From Candidatus Methanofilum arcanum (lineage in GTDB: Archaea; Halobacteriota; Methanomicrobia; Methanomicrobiales; Methanospirillaceae): a DNA stretch of 26,852 bases. The position numbers were made by a program, and so were the translations under genes. Within the stretch, counting starts at the first letter, position 1, and each line of letters starts with the position of its first letter. Positions 15,603-23,034 of this stretch are shown here, piece after piece. The stretch lies in NCBI GenBank assembly GCA_031285085.1, contig JAITWW010000048.1:1-26852 (forward strand). Reading direction: 5' to 3'. Under the pieces are notes generated by a model. It saw only the letters and a program-made list of their open reading frames with translations. It was not told the origin of the DNA and did no database searches.

Positions 15603-15746
15603 ACGAAAATATCCAGCCAGGGGACAGCAAATACGCAACTGAACAACCATTCGACGGGTATGCGACCAACGGAAGCATACCCCAAGTGCTTTTACTCAAT
15701 TTTTTCGCAAAAAATTGTTTGCGAAAAATTGTTTTCAAAAAATTTA
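15603..15746 (+). repeat. Dispersed module C, copy 2, with A/T-rich palindromic tail
   Basis: Carries a perfect 8-bp stem, GGGTATGC and GCATACCC around an 11-base loop (15656-15682). It is followed by GTGCTTTTACTCAA and A/T palindromes (CAATTTTTT, AAAAAATTG, repeated). The tail reaches the stop codon (15744-15746) of the minus-strand gene, so for that gene it is the 3' flank and its T-runs (read on the minus strand) could terminate transcription. Confidence 0.85.
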
Positions 15747-16283
15747 CGAAGAAACGGAGAAAAAAGAAGAGAAGATACTACCATTGGAGTTTCCCGTTGC
15801 TATGATACGGTGAACCAGTGGTTGTTCCCCATTTTTCTCTTCACTGCTTTTGTACTGAAATAGACCAGTTCCATTCCAGTTTGTCATCACGAAGTTTGCA
15901 TCACGCTGCATCTGAATGCTTGCGTTTTGTAGCATCCAGTTAGTGGTGATTGTTGTTTGAACAGCAGGAATTTGCAGCGGAAAACTGCACAGATTCGATG
16001 GTGGTGGCTGTGTCAGTGAGCGATGTTCTCGTGTGTGCCCTCTTGTTTTAGAGGCAGAAAGGGAGGTGATGGTTTGTTCAGGGGAAATAAGGCTCTGATA
16101 GCGGTATGGATCTTGAGCGGTATATGCATATTCGGTTGTGGTGTCTATTCCATAGACGTAGAGTGTTTTATCTCCTGTAACCTCTGCAACCATGAATGAA
16201 GCATGTGCAGGAATTACCAAGGAGAAACAGATGATGGTCTGTATAATGAATGCCACAAAGAGGGGAGTATTTTTGATTGTCAT
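15744..16283 (-). CDS. Exported hypothetical protein
   Basis: From ATG 16283 the product is 179 aa, starting with a clear signal sequence (MTIKNTPLFVAFIIQTIICF, cleavage likely after AHA at about 29). Mature landmarks are TLYVYGIDTTTEYAYTAQDP and, later, NFVMTNWNGTGLFQYKS. The C-terminus is Ser-rich. The frame is also open from GTG 16301, directly after the stop of the upstream gene, and ATG 16295. ATG 16283 is preferred because GGGGAG lies four bases upstream and the signal peptide is cleaner. Not recognised. It is coupled to the preceding gene and ends against dispersed repeat copy 2. Confidence 0.6.
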   Translation of the reverse strand: MTIKNTPLFVAFIIQTIICFSLVIPAHASFMVAEVTGDKTLYVYGIDTTTEYAYTAQDPYRYQSLISPEQTITSLSASKTRGHTREHRSLTQPPPSNLCSFPLQIPAVQTTITTNWMLQNASIQMQRDANFVMTNWNGTGLFQYKSSEEKNGEQPLVHRIIATGNSNGSIFSSFFSVSS

Positions 16284-16295
16284 GATTCTCCCCAT

Positions 16296-16315
16296 CTGCA
16301 CTCAATCGAGTGCAG
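16296..16315. repeat. 8-bp inverted repeat at the junction of two minus-strand genes
   Basis: CTGCACTC-AATC-GAGTGCAG spans the stop codon of the upstream gene and the start region of the exported protein. In mRNA it would form a stable hairpin that could affect coupling or processing. Confidence 0.7.
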
Positions 16316-16805
16316 GAATACTATCTGCCCATGCTTCAAGATCATCAAGTATGCTGTCCTGCTTATAGGATGTCACTCGAATCTTGTCACGGGAAAAGGT
16401 AACATAGTAAAGATCTCCAGTTGCAGCATTACAGCGAAGAGTACAGGAGTACTTATCTGTTGTTGGATCTTGTGCTGCGATTCCTCCGATTGCAGTCTCA
16501 AGATCCAAATCTCCTTGTACGATACCTACTGCCGAGGTAAGACCGGCCTGTGTTGGTGCTTGTACGGTGACGGATCCAATGACTTTGCCAACACTGTTTT
16601 GGTACTGTATCTTTGCAGTATACTGTTCTTTTGAAATGCTGACTGGTGGTTGTGATTCTCCCATATATTGGTAAGGAGAGCAGTTCCAGGGGTTCGTTGC
16701 TATAATTGCAGAGATGATAGAGTCAAACCCTGCAAGAGTAGCGATTTTGTTTCTCAGTTCGCGTGTTGCGGACTTGGTTGTCGAGGTGGTGATAAAATCT
16801 GCCAT
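16302..16805 (-). CDS. Hypothetical protein with unusually strong ribosome binding site
   Basis: The 167-aa product starts at ATG 16805, chosen because GGAGGAG lies at 16812-16818 on this strand; an upstream frame extends to 16862 but would ignore that site. The N-terminus is helical and Thr/Ser/Lys-rich (TTSTTKSATRELRNKIATLA), followed by beta-rich sequence (QYTAKIQYQNSVGKVIGSVT) and a C-terminal helix ending WADSIPALD. There is no signal peptide. I do not recognise a family; the composition is soluble. Its stop is followed at once by the frame of the exported protein, so the two probably act together. Confidence 0.6.
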   Translation of the reverse strand: MADFITTSTTKSATRELRNKIATLAGFDSIISAIIATNPWNCSPYQYMGESQPPVSISKEQYTAKIQYQNSVGKVIGSVTVQAPTQAGLTSAVGIVQGDLDLETAIGGIAAQDPTTDKYSCTLRCNAATGDLYYVTFSRDKIRVTSYKQDSILDDLEAWADSIPALD

Positions 16806-16811
16806 ATTTTT

Positions 16812-16818
16812 CTCCTCC
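16812..16818 (-). promoter_or_regulatory. Strong Shine-Dalgarno site deciding the start at 16805
   Basis: Reads GGAGGAG on the minus strand, six bases before the ATG. Most other genes of the window lack such a site, so it stands out. Confidence 0.75.
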
Positions 16819-17049
16819 AGGTTATTACACCTGGGCATTACAAAGGTCAACAACTGGGACATTATGCATTATGGCGAGGTGTGAATGCGCAGCATTTCTG
16901 ATACCATTTCTTAAACTAAGCTCAAACTCATGCGCAATGAATGATCATGCTAAATAATATATAGTACTTCATGGTTGAGAAAGCTCAGAGGCGTTGTTTT
17001 CAGGCATGCCAGAGGAAAGGTGTGTAAGACAAGGCGGTATTGAACACAC

Positions 17050-17130
17050 GAACAGGAAAATAACCAGTGGAAAACAAATACGAAAATAAACAACCATTCA
17101 AAGGGTATGCGAGAGAAGGGAACATATGCC
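17050..17130 (+). repeat. Dispersed module C, copy 3 (degenerate)
   Basis: Aligns with copy 2 over about 80 bases: AAAATAACCAGTGG, AACAAATACG, AACAACCATTCAAAGGGTATGCGA and AACATATGCC, which corresponds to GCATACCC. The A/T-rich tail is missing. An in-frame ATG (17126) of the following gene falls inside the repeat, which argues against its being the true start. Confidence 0.65.
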
Positions 17131-17155
17131 ACTTTTGCAAAATACTATTGCCACA

Positions 17156-18802
17156 ATGACATATGATGCATGGATCATCGATGGATATGTTGATGAACCA
17201 ACCTGCCTGGGCGTTCCTCCTTACATATCCCCCTATGTACGCACCGTTGCAGGAGTACTCTATGAACACGGATATAACCCAGGATACTGCACCATCGATC
17301 AGATAAGAACTGATACACGCTATCTTCGAGAGATGAACCAGGCATCCCTTGCAGTGTGCATTGCAGGAATGACGGTTCCTGGAACCTACCTTGGAGGAAC
17401 ACCTGCCTCTCTTCTTGAAATCAGCCAAATAGCACAAGCACTCACACATCCAACAACCTGCTTATCTGGCCCTATTCTCTTTGGAGCCGCACAAGCCGGA
17501 GGAAACCTTGCAACCCCTATAGACACCGAAAACACAGGATGCAATATCCACCTCCCAGGATCCCCTGCTGAATCACTTCATGAACACCTAAGTGGAACAG
17601 AACCCACTGGAAAGTTCTCATACCAACTCCAAGATCAATTTGCTTACAAAGGAAGCAAGATCATCACAAAACACCCCTCATTTCCAAATATCATCGCAGA
17701 GATTGAGACTGCCAGAGGATGCGAACGATATGAAAGTGGAGGATGCTCCTTTTGCACTGAACGGTTTTATGGAGCACCAATATACCGAGACGTTCAAGCC
17801 ATTCTTGCAGAAGTCAGTGCATTATCTCAGGCAGGCTGTATCCACTTTCGAGTTGGGCGCCAACCAGACATCCTTGCATATCAAACAACAGGACAGAACA
17901 AACCAAACCTCGATGCCCTTGAACAACTCTTCTCAGGCATACGAACACATGCCAACACCCTCAAAACCCTCCATATCGACAATGTAAACCCAGGAACCAT
18001 CACTGCCCACAAAGAGATCTCAAAGGAAGCTCTTGAGATCATTATCAAATATCATACCCCAGGAGATACTGCAGCATTTGGACTTGAATCAGCGGACCCA
18101 GCCGTCATATCTGCAAATAATCTGAGTGTCATGCCAGATGAAGTCCTGGATGCAATTGAGATCGTAACAGAGATTGGAGGAAAAAGAACAGATGGAATCT
18201 GTGAACTCCTTTCAGGACTCAACTTTGTATGTGGACTGGCAGGAGAGACAAAAGAAACATACATCAAAAATAAAGAATTTTTAAAAGAGATACAAAAGCG
18301 AAAACTCCTCATTCGGCGTGTGAATATCAGGCAGGTCATGCCATTTCCAGGAACAAAAAGCTACGTTGAACACACCCTTGGACAACACAAAGAAGCATTT
18401 ATTGCATTCAAAGAATGGACACGTACAGAGTTTGACACCCCCATGCTTGCACAGGTCTTCCCCATTGGAACCATCCTTCATGATCTCATCATCGAAAAAG
18501 AAGGAACCCTTTCCTTTGGAAGACAGATTGGATCCTACCCTCTCCTCTGTGGTATCCCTCTTCAGATGAAAGAAAGAACAACCTGCTCGGTTGTCATCAT
18601 CGGGCATGGAAAACGAAGTGTAACCGCACTGCCATACCCCATTCCAATCAACACCCTACCTCTCTCAGCACTGCGTCATATCCCAGGGCTTGGAAAAAAG
18701 ACGATATCGAAATTTTTTGCAAAACGGCCAAAAAATGCAGAAGAATTCACTGCAATTATCGGCCCATCTCCCTTAGCAACACTCTGTGAGTATCACTACT
18801 AA
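17156..18802 (+). CDS. Radical SAM protein with C-terminal helix-hairpin-helix
   Basis: The 548-aa product starts MTYDAWIIDGYVDEPTCLGV, the conserved N-terminus of an archaeal radical SAM family. The frame opens 10 codons earlier at 17126, but that ATG lies in a repeat. The iron-sulfur cluster cysteines are in RGCERYESGGCSFC (C189, C197, C200), spaced C-x7-C-x2-C instead of C-x3-C-x2-C. Later motifs include FRVGRQPDILAYQ, DNVNPGTI, and FGLESADP. The C-terminus has an HhH element (LSALRHIPGLGKKTISKFF, about 512-530), suggesting contact with nucleic acid. The reaction is unknown; a nucleic acid modification is a reasonable inference. It overlaps the convergent zinc-ribbon gene by 4 bases. Confidence 0.85.
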   Translation: MTYDAWIIDGYVDEPTCLGVPPYISPYVRTVAGVLYEHGYNPGYCTIDQIRTDTRYLREMNQASLAVCIAGMTVPGTYLGGTPASLLEISQIAQALTHPTTCLSGPILFGAAQAGGNLATPIDTENTGCNIHLPGSPAESLHEHLSGTEPTGKFSYQLQDQFAYKGSKIITKHPSFPNIIAEIETARGCERYESGGCSFCTERFYGAPIYRDVQAILAEVSALSQAGCIHFRVGRQPDILAYQTTGQNKPNLDALEQLFSGIRTHANTLKTLHIDNVNPGTITAHKEISKEALEIIIKYHTPGDTAAFGLESADPAVISANNLSVMPDEVLDAIEIVTEIGGKRTDGICELLSGLNFVCGLAGETKETYIKNKEFLKEIQKRKLLIRRVNIRQVMPFPGTKSYVEHTLGQHKEAFIAFKEWTRTEFDTPMLAQVFPIGTILHDLIIEKEGTLSFGRQIGSYPLLCGIPLQMKERTTCSVVIIGHGKRSVTALPYPIPINTLPLSALRHIPGLGKKTISKFFAKRPKNAEEFTAIIGPSPLATLCEYHY

Positions 18803-19071
18803 TCCGCTTTCCAACGTTTCAGATGAGGAAGCATCTGATCCATCATCTCTTTTCCCTCTTCATAAGGGACAATATCCATCTCAGCCATCTGCTGTGCACA
18901 AAATTCACTCATCTCAGCCATCGTGATACTCTCATCTACAAATGCACCATTCTGGTAGCAGTACATGCAATACTCTGAGGAAAGACTCTCATCTTTCTCA
19001 GTACCATAATCAGAATCACTCATAGGCATCGCACAAGACTGACAAAACTTCTGGTTTGGATCAAACTCCAT
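18799..19071 (-). CDS. Putative zinc-ribbon protein
   Basis: The 90-aa product has four zinc-ligand cysteines in FCQSCAMPM (C10, C13) and EYCMYCYQNG (C35, C38), with an intervening GTEKD segment. This is the pattern of the small 'putative zinc ribbon' family. The second half is helical and acidic (SITMAEMSEFCAQQMAEM), typical of the same family. ATG 19071 is preferred; a GTG at 19080 would add three residues. Role unknown. It overlaps the 3' end of the radical SAM gene. Confidence 0.8.
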   Translation of the reverse strand: MEFDPNQKFCQSCAMPMSDSDYGTEKDESLSSEYCMYCYQNGAFVDESITMAEMSEFCAQQMAEMDIVPYEEGKEMMDQMLPHLKRWKAD

Positions 19072-19358
19072 GGAACTCACACGTTAACTTAGGGAAGAAA
19101 AGATGAAAAAGATATTGGTTTTTTCCTTTATTTGTCATAAAGAATTTCACTAAAAACAAATTATTCATGAAAAACCCTCTATCATATGAAACCGTCAAAG
19201 AGACAATTTCCCAGTATTATTCTCATTCACCACTCGATTGCTCTTCATTCAACAAAACTAGATCACATTGAAAACTGCACAGTTGCACAGATAATGTGGA
19301 TGATTCTTCCAAACTTCTTCTGAGATATCTTTATTCCGTATGAAAGCAGATATGACAC

Positions 19359-19961
19359 ATGGATCCAGATATCTCTTCTATGATCGAAACCACAAAGGGA
19401 TTTTTATTAAACCCAGTTGAAACATTTCAGCAACACGCTGATACAAGCCTTGCAAAGGCATTTCAGTACTATGCTGTGCTCGTTTTGGTCTTTGCAGTTC
19501 TTTTTGCCATTGTTGAAGGAGCTCTGCTCTCCTTTGCTTCAGTCTTCTCACACGGAGGAGGCCTCATTGGCCTTGCTACAGGAACATTTGTGCTCTTTAT
19601 CATCTCCATAGTCATTCTAGCATCACTTATTGGAATCTTTTTCAATGGCCTATTCCAACACATCTTCGTGCTTCTCGTGGGAGGAGAGCAGGGAGTGGCA
19701 CAAACACTCAAGGCCTTTATGTACAGTTCAGTACCAGCTCTGATCTTTGGCTGGATTCCAATTATCAATATTATCGCAGCCATCTGGTCACTTGTACTTC
19801 TGATCATTGGCATTCGCGAACTTCATAAAATAAGTACCACAAATGCCATTGCTGCAGTACTCATTCCAGCGGTTCTTTTCATCCTGATTGGAATCACATT
19901 CGTACTCTGTATGATTGCATTTATTGGGCTTGGCGTTGCGGAAGCACTAGCACTCGCTTAA
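19359..19961 (+). CDS. YIP1-domain integral membrane protein
   Basis: The 200-aa protein starts with an amphipathic stretch in which GFLLNPVETFQQH matches the opening of YIP1-domain proteins. About five hydrophobic segments follow (about 38-60, 70-100, 115-130, 133-150, 160-190). The middle carries GGEQGVAQTLKAFMYSSVPALIFGWIP, typical of the family. The archaeal role is unknown; eukaryotic relatives act in membrane trafficking. Start ATG 19359 follows a TATA-like ATCTTTATTCC (about 19327-19337), consistent with a very short leader. The rhodanese gene follows closely. Confidence 0.82.
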   Translation: MDPDISSMIETTKGFLLNPVETFQQHADTSLAKAFQYYAVLVLVFAVLFAIVEGALLSFASVFSHGGGLIGLATGTFVLFIISIVILASLIGIFFNGLFQHIFVLLVGGEQGVAQTLKAFMYSSVPALIFGWIPIINIIAAIWSLVLLIIGIRELHKISTTNAIAAVLIPAVLFILIGITFVLCMIAFIGLGVAEALALA

Positions 19962-19988
19962 GTGTTTTCTTAGGTGTTTTATAGTGCC

Positions 19989-20384
19989 ATGATATTCGTT
20001 GATGAAGTACTGATTACATGGATAGCAACCATACTCGTACTCCTTTTTGGAGCAGGCTCACCGGTTTCATATGAAACAGTAAATATAGATGCAGCCTATG
20101 AGCTCATAGAGGATCTCGGAGAAGAACTCCAGATCCTTGATGTAAGAACCAAAGAAGAGTATGCACTCGGACATATCCCAGATGCACATAATATAAACAT
20201 CAAAGATGCTGAGTTCAGAGATCAGATCTCTTTACTCGATCCTAATATGCCTACTCTTGTATACTGCAAAAGTGGCGCAAGAGCAGAATCAGCTGCATCT
20301 ATCCTTGTATCAGAGGGTTTTACTGAGATCTATCTCATGAAAGCTGAGTTTAGCAGCTGGATGAAATCGCATCCAGTAGAGTAA
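19989..20384 (+). CDS. Membrane-anchored rhodanese-like domain protein
   Basis: From ATG 19989 the product is 131 aa: an N-terminal hydrophobic helix (LITWIATILVLLFGAG) followed by a single rhodanese domain. Landmarks are LDVRTKEEYALGHIPDAHNI and the active-site loop YCKSGARA with C93. The CxxGxR loop suggests a competent sulfurtransferase. The anchor probably places the domain on the outer side. A GTG at 19974 would add five residues. It follows the YIP1-like gene by 27 bases, so co-transcription is likely. Confidence 0.85.
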   Translation: MIFVDEVLITWIATILVLLFGAGSPVSYETVNIDAAYELIEDLGEELQILDVRTKEEYALGHIPDAHNINIKDAEFRDQISLLDPNMPTLVYCKSGARAESAASILVSEGFTEIYLMKAEFSSWMKSHPVE

Positions 20385-20421
20385 AAACGCTCCCAATTAT
20401 GATGAAGTATATGAAAATAGG

Positions 20422-20431
20422 TTTATATTTA
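20422..20431 (+). promoter_or_regulatory. TATA box of moaB
   Basis: TTTATATTTA is centred about 23 bases before ATG 20449, so the transcript is probably leaderless. Confidence 0.6.
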
Positions 20432-20448
20432 CGTCACATATAAGAGAT

Positions 20449-20943
20449 ATGGATCCAACACATATACAGCCCATATCTATTATGGCTGCAGTGCTGACTA
20501 TCTCAACATCTCGAAATGAAGGAAATGACAAAAGTGGAGCCATCATTCGAGATCTTTTTGCAAGAGAGAACATCCCAGTCTCTGCATATAAAGTCGTTCC
20601 TGATGATAAACGCAGTATACAATATGAACTCCTTCAAGCACTTGCTATTGATGGAGTAAATTGCATCATCATAAATGGGGGCACAGGAATTACACATGAT
20701 GACTGCACAATTGAGGCAGTCGAACCTCTTTTACATAAACGCATTGAAGGATTTGGAGAACTCTTTCGAGCGCTGAGCCATGCTGATATCGGCACTCGTT
20801 CCCTTCTTTCACGAGCAACTGCCGGTATTATCGATCAAAAGGCGGTATTTTGCATACCAGGATCTACGGGAGCAGTAAGCCTTGCTATGGAAGCTATCAT
20901 TCTCCCTGAGATACGCCATATCTTAACTCATGCACGATCCTAG
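20449..20943 (+). CDS. moaB: Molybdenum/tungsten cofactor biosynthesis protein MoaB (molybdopterin adenylyltransferase type)
   Basis: The 164-aa product has the MoaB/MogA motifs: VLTISTSRNEGNDKSG, IINGGTGITHDD (dinucleotide/MPT binding, about 74-85), a long GFGELFRALSHADIG segment, SRATAGI and PGSTGAVSLAM. It activates molybdopterin for metal insertion; in methanogens the tungsto- or molybdopterin supports formylmethanofuran dehydrogenase. The family trimer or hexamer is cytoplasmic. Length is normal. The gene has its own TATA box and stands apart from the rhodanese gene by 64 bases. Its stop is followed at once by the terminator region of the convergent SRP RNA. Confidence 0.9.
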   Translation: MDPTHIQPISIMAAVLTISTSRNEGNDKSGAIIRDLFARENIPVSAYKVVPDDKRSIQYELLQALAIDGVNCIIINGGTGITHDDCTIEAVEPLLHKRIEGFGELFRALSHADIGTRSLLSRATAGIIDQKAVFCIPGSTGAVSLAMEAIILPEIRHILTHARS

Positions 20944-20949
20944 AGAAGG

Positions 20950-20975
20950 AGAAAAAAGGCACAGAAAAACGAACA
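20950..20975 (-). terminator. Oligo-T terminator of the SRP RNA
   Basis: On the minus strand, just past the RNA 3' end, the sequence reads GTTTTTCTGTGCC then TTTTTTCTCC, two T-runs typical of archaeal termination. Confidence 0.55.
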
Positions 20976-20979
20976 CTGA

Positions 20980-21293
20980 GTGGTGGGACACGTTATCGGT
21001 CGAATAACCGGTACAACCCTATTTTCAGATTCCTTTCTCCACCCCGCAACCCCATGGGCGCCGAGTGTATGCGGTAAGTCTGCTCCCTTCCGGGCCTGAA
21101 CCGGTTTCCACATCAAAAGGTCTCCTCTCTCTACAGAGATTTGATAACTTGCCACCGACCTCACAGGACAGAGCTTCTCAGTCAGGAAATAGAAAGCTTC
21201 AGGATGCCCTAAGTCACCCTTCCTCAAACTTCGCCCTCTGCATGCCGACGGTTTCAGATCACAGGTGACGCCGATCCACCCAGGCTAGTCCCA
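20980..21293 (-). ncRNA. ffs: Signal recognition particle RNA (archaeal 7S RNA)
   Basis: About 313 nt, the usual archaeal size. The SRP54-binding helix 8 is plain on the minus strand (21102-21071): GGTTCAGGCCCGGAAGGGAG followed by CAGAC, including the GGAA-containing loop. The 5' domain near 21290-21230 has CTAGCCTGGGTGGATC, GGCGTCACC and CTGAAACCGTCGGCATGC. The ends can pair: GGGAC at 21292-21288 with GTCCC at 20989-20985, closing helix 5. The RNA scaffolds SRP19 and SRP54 for co-translational targeting of membrane and exported proteins. End positions are estimated to within a few bases. Confidence 0.93.
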
Positions 21294-21311
21294 GTACAAA
21301 TGGCAAGCTAA

Positions 21312-21322
21312 AGAATAAATAG
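21312..21322 (-). promoter_or_regulatory. TATA box of the SRP RNA gene
   Basis: CTATTTATTCT on the minus strand, centred about 25 bases before the inferred 5' end at about 21293. Confidence 0.6.
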
Positions 21323-21459
21323 CTATGTAAAAAGGAGTACATGGGGAGATGACGAATTTTGGTATATATCCTCGGAAATACTCGGGGACAGATCTCAAAA
21401 GCAGTTGAGATAATTCTTAGGAAATGATCTCAAAAAGAACTTTCCAGCTCAAAACCGTG

Positions 21460-21485
21460 AGAAAAACAAAAAACGAAAAACGAAG
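21460..21485 (-). terminator. Oligo-T terminator of the DEAD-box helicase gene
   Basis: The minus strand has three T-runs in close order, TTTTTCG, TTTTTTG and TTTTTCTC, about 45-65 bases after the helicase stop codon. Confidence 0.5.
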
Positions 21486-21525
21486 AGAAGGGATCTATCG
21501 TTACTCCAAGAACGCCATACTATTT

Positions 21526-23034
21526 CTATGGCCGTTTTCCAGGTCTTTTAATGACCTTTGTTACTGCAACGCCACGACCATCTCCACGTGGAGCGTACTC
21601 ATCATCACTCCTTCTAGGTGTATATCGCTTCTTCTTGTAGCCACCGCTACTTCGCTCTTTCTCTTTCCAGTCACCATTTCGCCTCTGCTCATCTCCCCTT
21701 CTCTCACGCCTGCGGGCATCAGGCACAGAATTGGCTGTGATATGTTCTTTGTATGCACTCTTCTCTTTCAGCAAGGTGGCAGCAATGGTTACTGAATCAA
21801 TTCCTTCTGCCACGAGATCATGTACAATCGAAATATATGGCGCAAGATCTGGATCTGCGGCAGCATTTCTAATCGCATCTAATGCATCCTCTGCACGGGC
21901 TTTTTGCACCTCCTGAATAGATGGAACACGCATTTTCTCCATGTGTGCCTTTGTATGTATCTGAATCTCGCGCATTCTTCTTCGTTCAGATGGAGTTACA
22001 AATGAGATAGAACGCCCAGTTTTTCCAATACGGGCAGTTCTTCCAATGCGGTGAACATAATACTCAGTATCCTGCGGAAGATCATAATTAAACACGATAT
22101 CAACATCATCAACATCAATACCTCGTGCTGCAACATCGGTTGCAACGAGAATCGTGAGTGTTCCGACACGAAAACTACCCATAACTCGATCTCGTTCTCG
22201 CTGCGTCATATCGCCATGAAGCCCTTCAGCCTTATACCCATTATCTTTCAGCATGGTTGAGATAACATCCGCCATTTTGCGAGTATTGGTAAATACCATT
22301 GCCTTCGTAGGATTATGCAGATCAAGAATTCTACACAGAGCAGCTTCACGTGACGCAGCAAGCATCTCAATGTAATACTGTTGAATCCCAGCTGCCGTCA
22401 TCTCATCTTGTACAATGCGCACCTGTGCAGGATCTTTTTGATACTGCTTTGAGATCATGAGAATTCGTTTTGGAAGAGTTGCTGAAAAAATAACACATTG
22501 GCGGCTTTCAGGAAGGTAACTGAAAATTTCTTCGATATCTTCTCGAAATCCCATATCAAGCATCTGATCAGCTTCATCTAAAATTGCAGTATGCACACGG
22601 GAAAGATCAAGTGTTTTGCGCTGGATATGATCCATTACTCGTCCGGGAGTCCCAATAACAATCTGCACACCACGTCCAAGCTCTTTAAACTGCTTCTCAA
22701 TCTGCTGTCCACCGTAAATGGGGGTGGCATAAATGTTAAAGGTATATTTCAGGAGGTTCCTATATTCAGTATATATCTGTATGGCGAGCTCCCTTGTAGG
22801 ACACAAAACAAGTACTTGCACTTCCTTCTCTATTGTTGTGTTTTGAATAGAGGGCAAAGCATACGCTGCAGTTTTGCCAGTACCGGTATGTGCCTGTCCA
22901 GTGAGATCCCGACCGGTCAAAAGAATAGGGATTGTTTGCACCTGTATCGGGGTTGGATGCGTAAAACCCATATCATGCACCGCTTGCAACAAACTTTCAT
23001 TCAGACCAATATTGGAAAAAGAGGATTCGGTCAT
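21526..23034 (-). CDS. DEAD-box RNA helicase
   Basis: From ATG 23034 the product is 502 aa. All superfamily 2 motifs are visible: Q-motif GFTHPTPIQ, motif I AHTGTGKTAA, Ia PTRELA, TPGRV, motif II LDEADQMLDMGF, motif III SATLP, then ATDVAARGID and HRIGRTARIGKTG. A C-terminal extension of about 70 residues is rich in Arg, Lys and Gly, ending KRPGKRP, and probably binds RNA. It unwinds RNA duplexes in ribosome assembly or mRNA turnover, perhaps at low temperature. Start 23034 gives MTESSFSNIGL; the frame extends eight codons upstream to 23058, and a TTTTAAAG (about 23070) could drive either. Confidence 0.92.
   Translation of the reverse strand: MTESSFSNIGLNESLLQAVHDMGFTHPTPIQVQTIPILLTGRDLTGQAHTGTGKTAAYALPSIQNTTIEKEVQVLVLCPTRELAIQIYTEYRNLLKYTFNIYATPIYGGQQIEKQFKELGRGVQIVIGTPGRVMDHIQRKTLDLSRVHTAILDEADQMLDMGFREDIEEIFSYLPESRQCVIFSATLPKRILMISKQYQKDPAQVRIVQDEMTAAGIQQYYIEMLAASREAALCRILDLHNPTKAMVFTNTRKMADVISTMLKDNGYKAEGLHGDMTQRERDRVMGSFRVGTLTILVATDVAARGIDVDDVDIVFNYDLPQDTEYYVHRIGRTARIGKTGRSISFVTPSERRRMREIQIHTKAHMEKMRVPSIQEVQKARAEDALDAIRNAAADPDLAPYISIVHDLVAEGIDSVTIAATLLKEKSAYKEHITANSVPDARRRERRGDEQRRNGDWKEKERSSGGYKKKRYTPRRSDDEYAPRGDGRGVAVTKVIKRPGKRP

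Larger units (their letters stand above)
14939..15743. other. Gene-free interval dominated by a composite GC-rich repeat block
   Basis: The first 150 bases are ordinary AT-rich sequence. From about 15110 on, the DNA is a mosaic of three repeated modules (A, B, C), described in separate entries. Open frames occur on both strands but change from copy to copy, contain no recognisable domain, and are explained by the GC-rich repeats. I call no gene here. Confidence 0.75.
16806..17155. other. Divergent intergenic region with degenerate repeat copy
   Basis: Between two divergent genes. It holds the GGAGGAG site, a two-way AT-rich TATA candidate (AATAATATATAG, about 16952-16963), and from about 17050 a degenerate copy of dispersed module C. 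No further gene is seen; frames on the minus strand (16950-17449) are antisense shadows of the radical SAM gene. Confidence 0.5.

Noticed and set aside
15113..15720. CRISPR array
   Set aside because: Repeats are long (50-80 bases), not identical and not regularly spaced, there are no unique spacers of constant length, and no cas genes are nearby.
15048..15863. Several open frames of 70-130 codons on both strands in the repeat block
   Set aside because: They are explained by the GC-rich repeats, change from copy to copy, show no domain or consistent start signals, and overlap on opposite strands.
21065..21268. Plus- and minus-strand open frames across 20940-21268
   Set aside because: They lie in the SRP RNA gene, whose conserved helix 8 and terminal pairing are clear.
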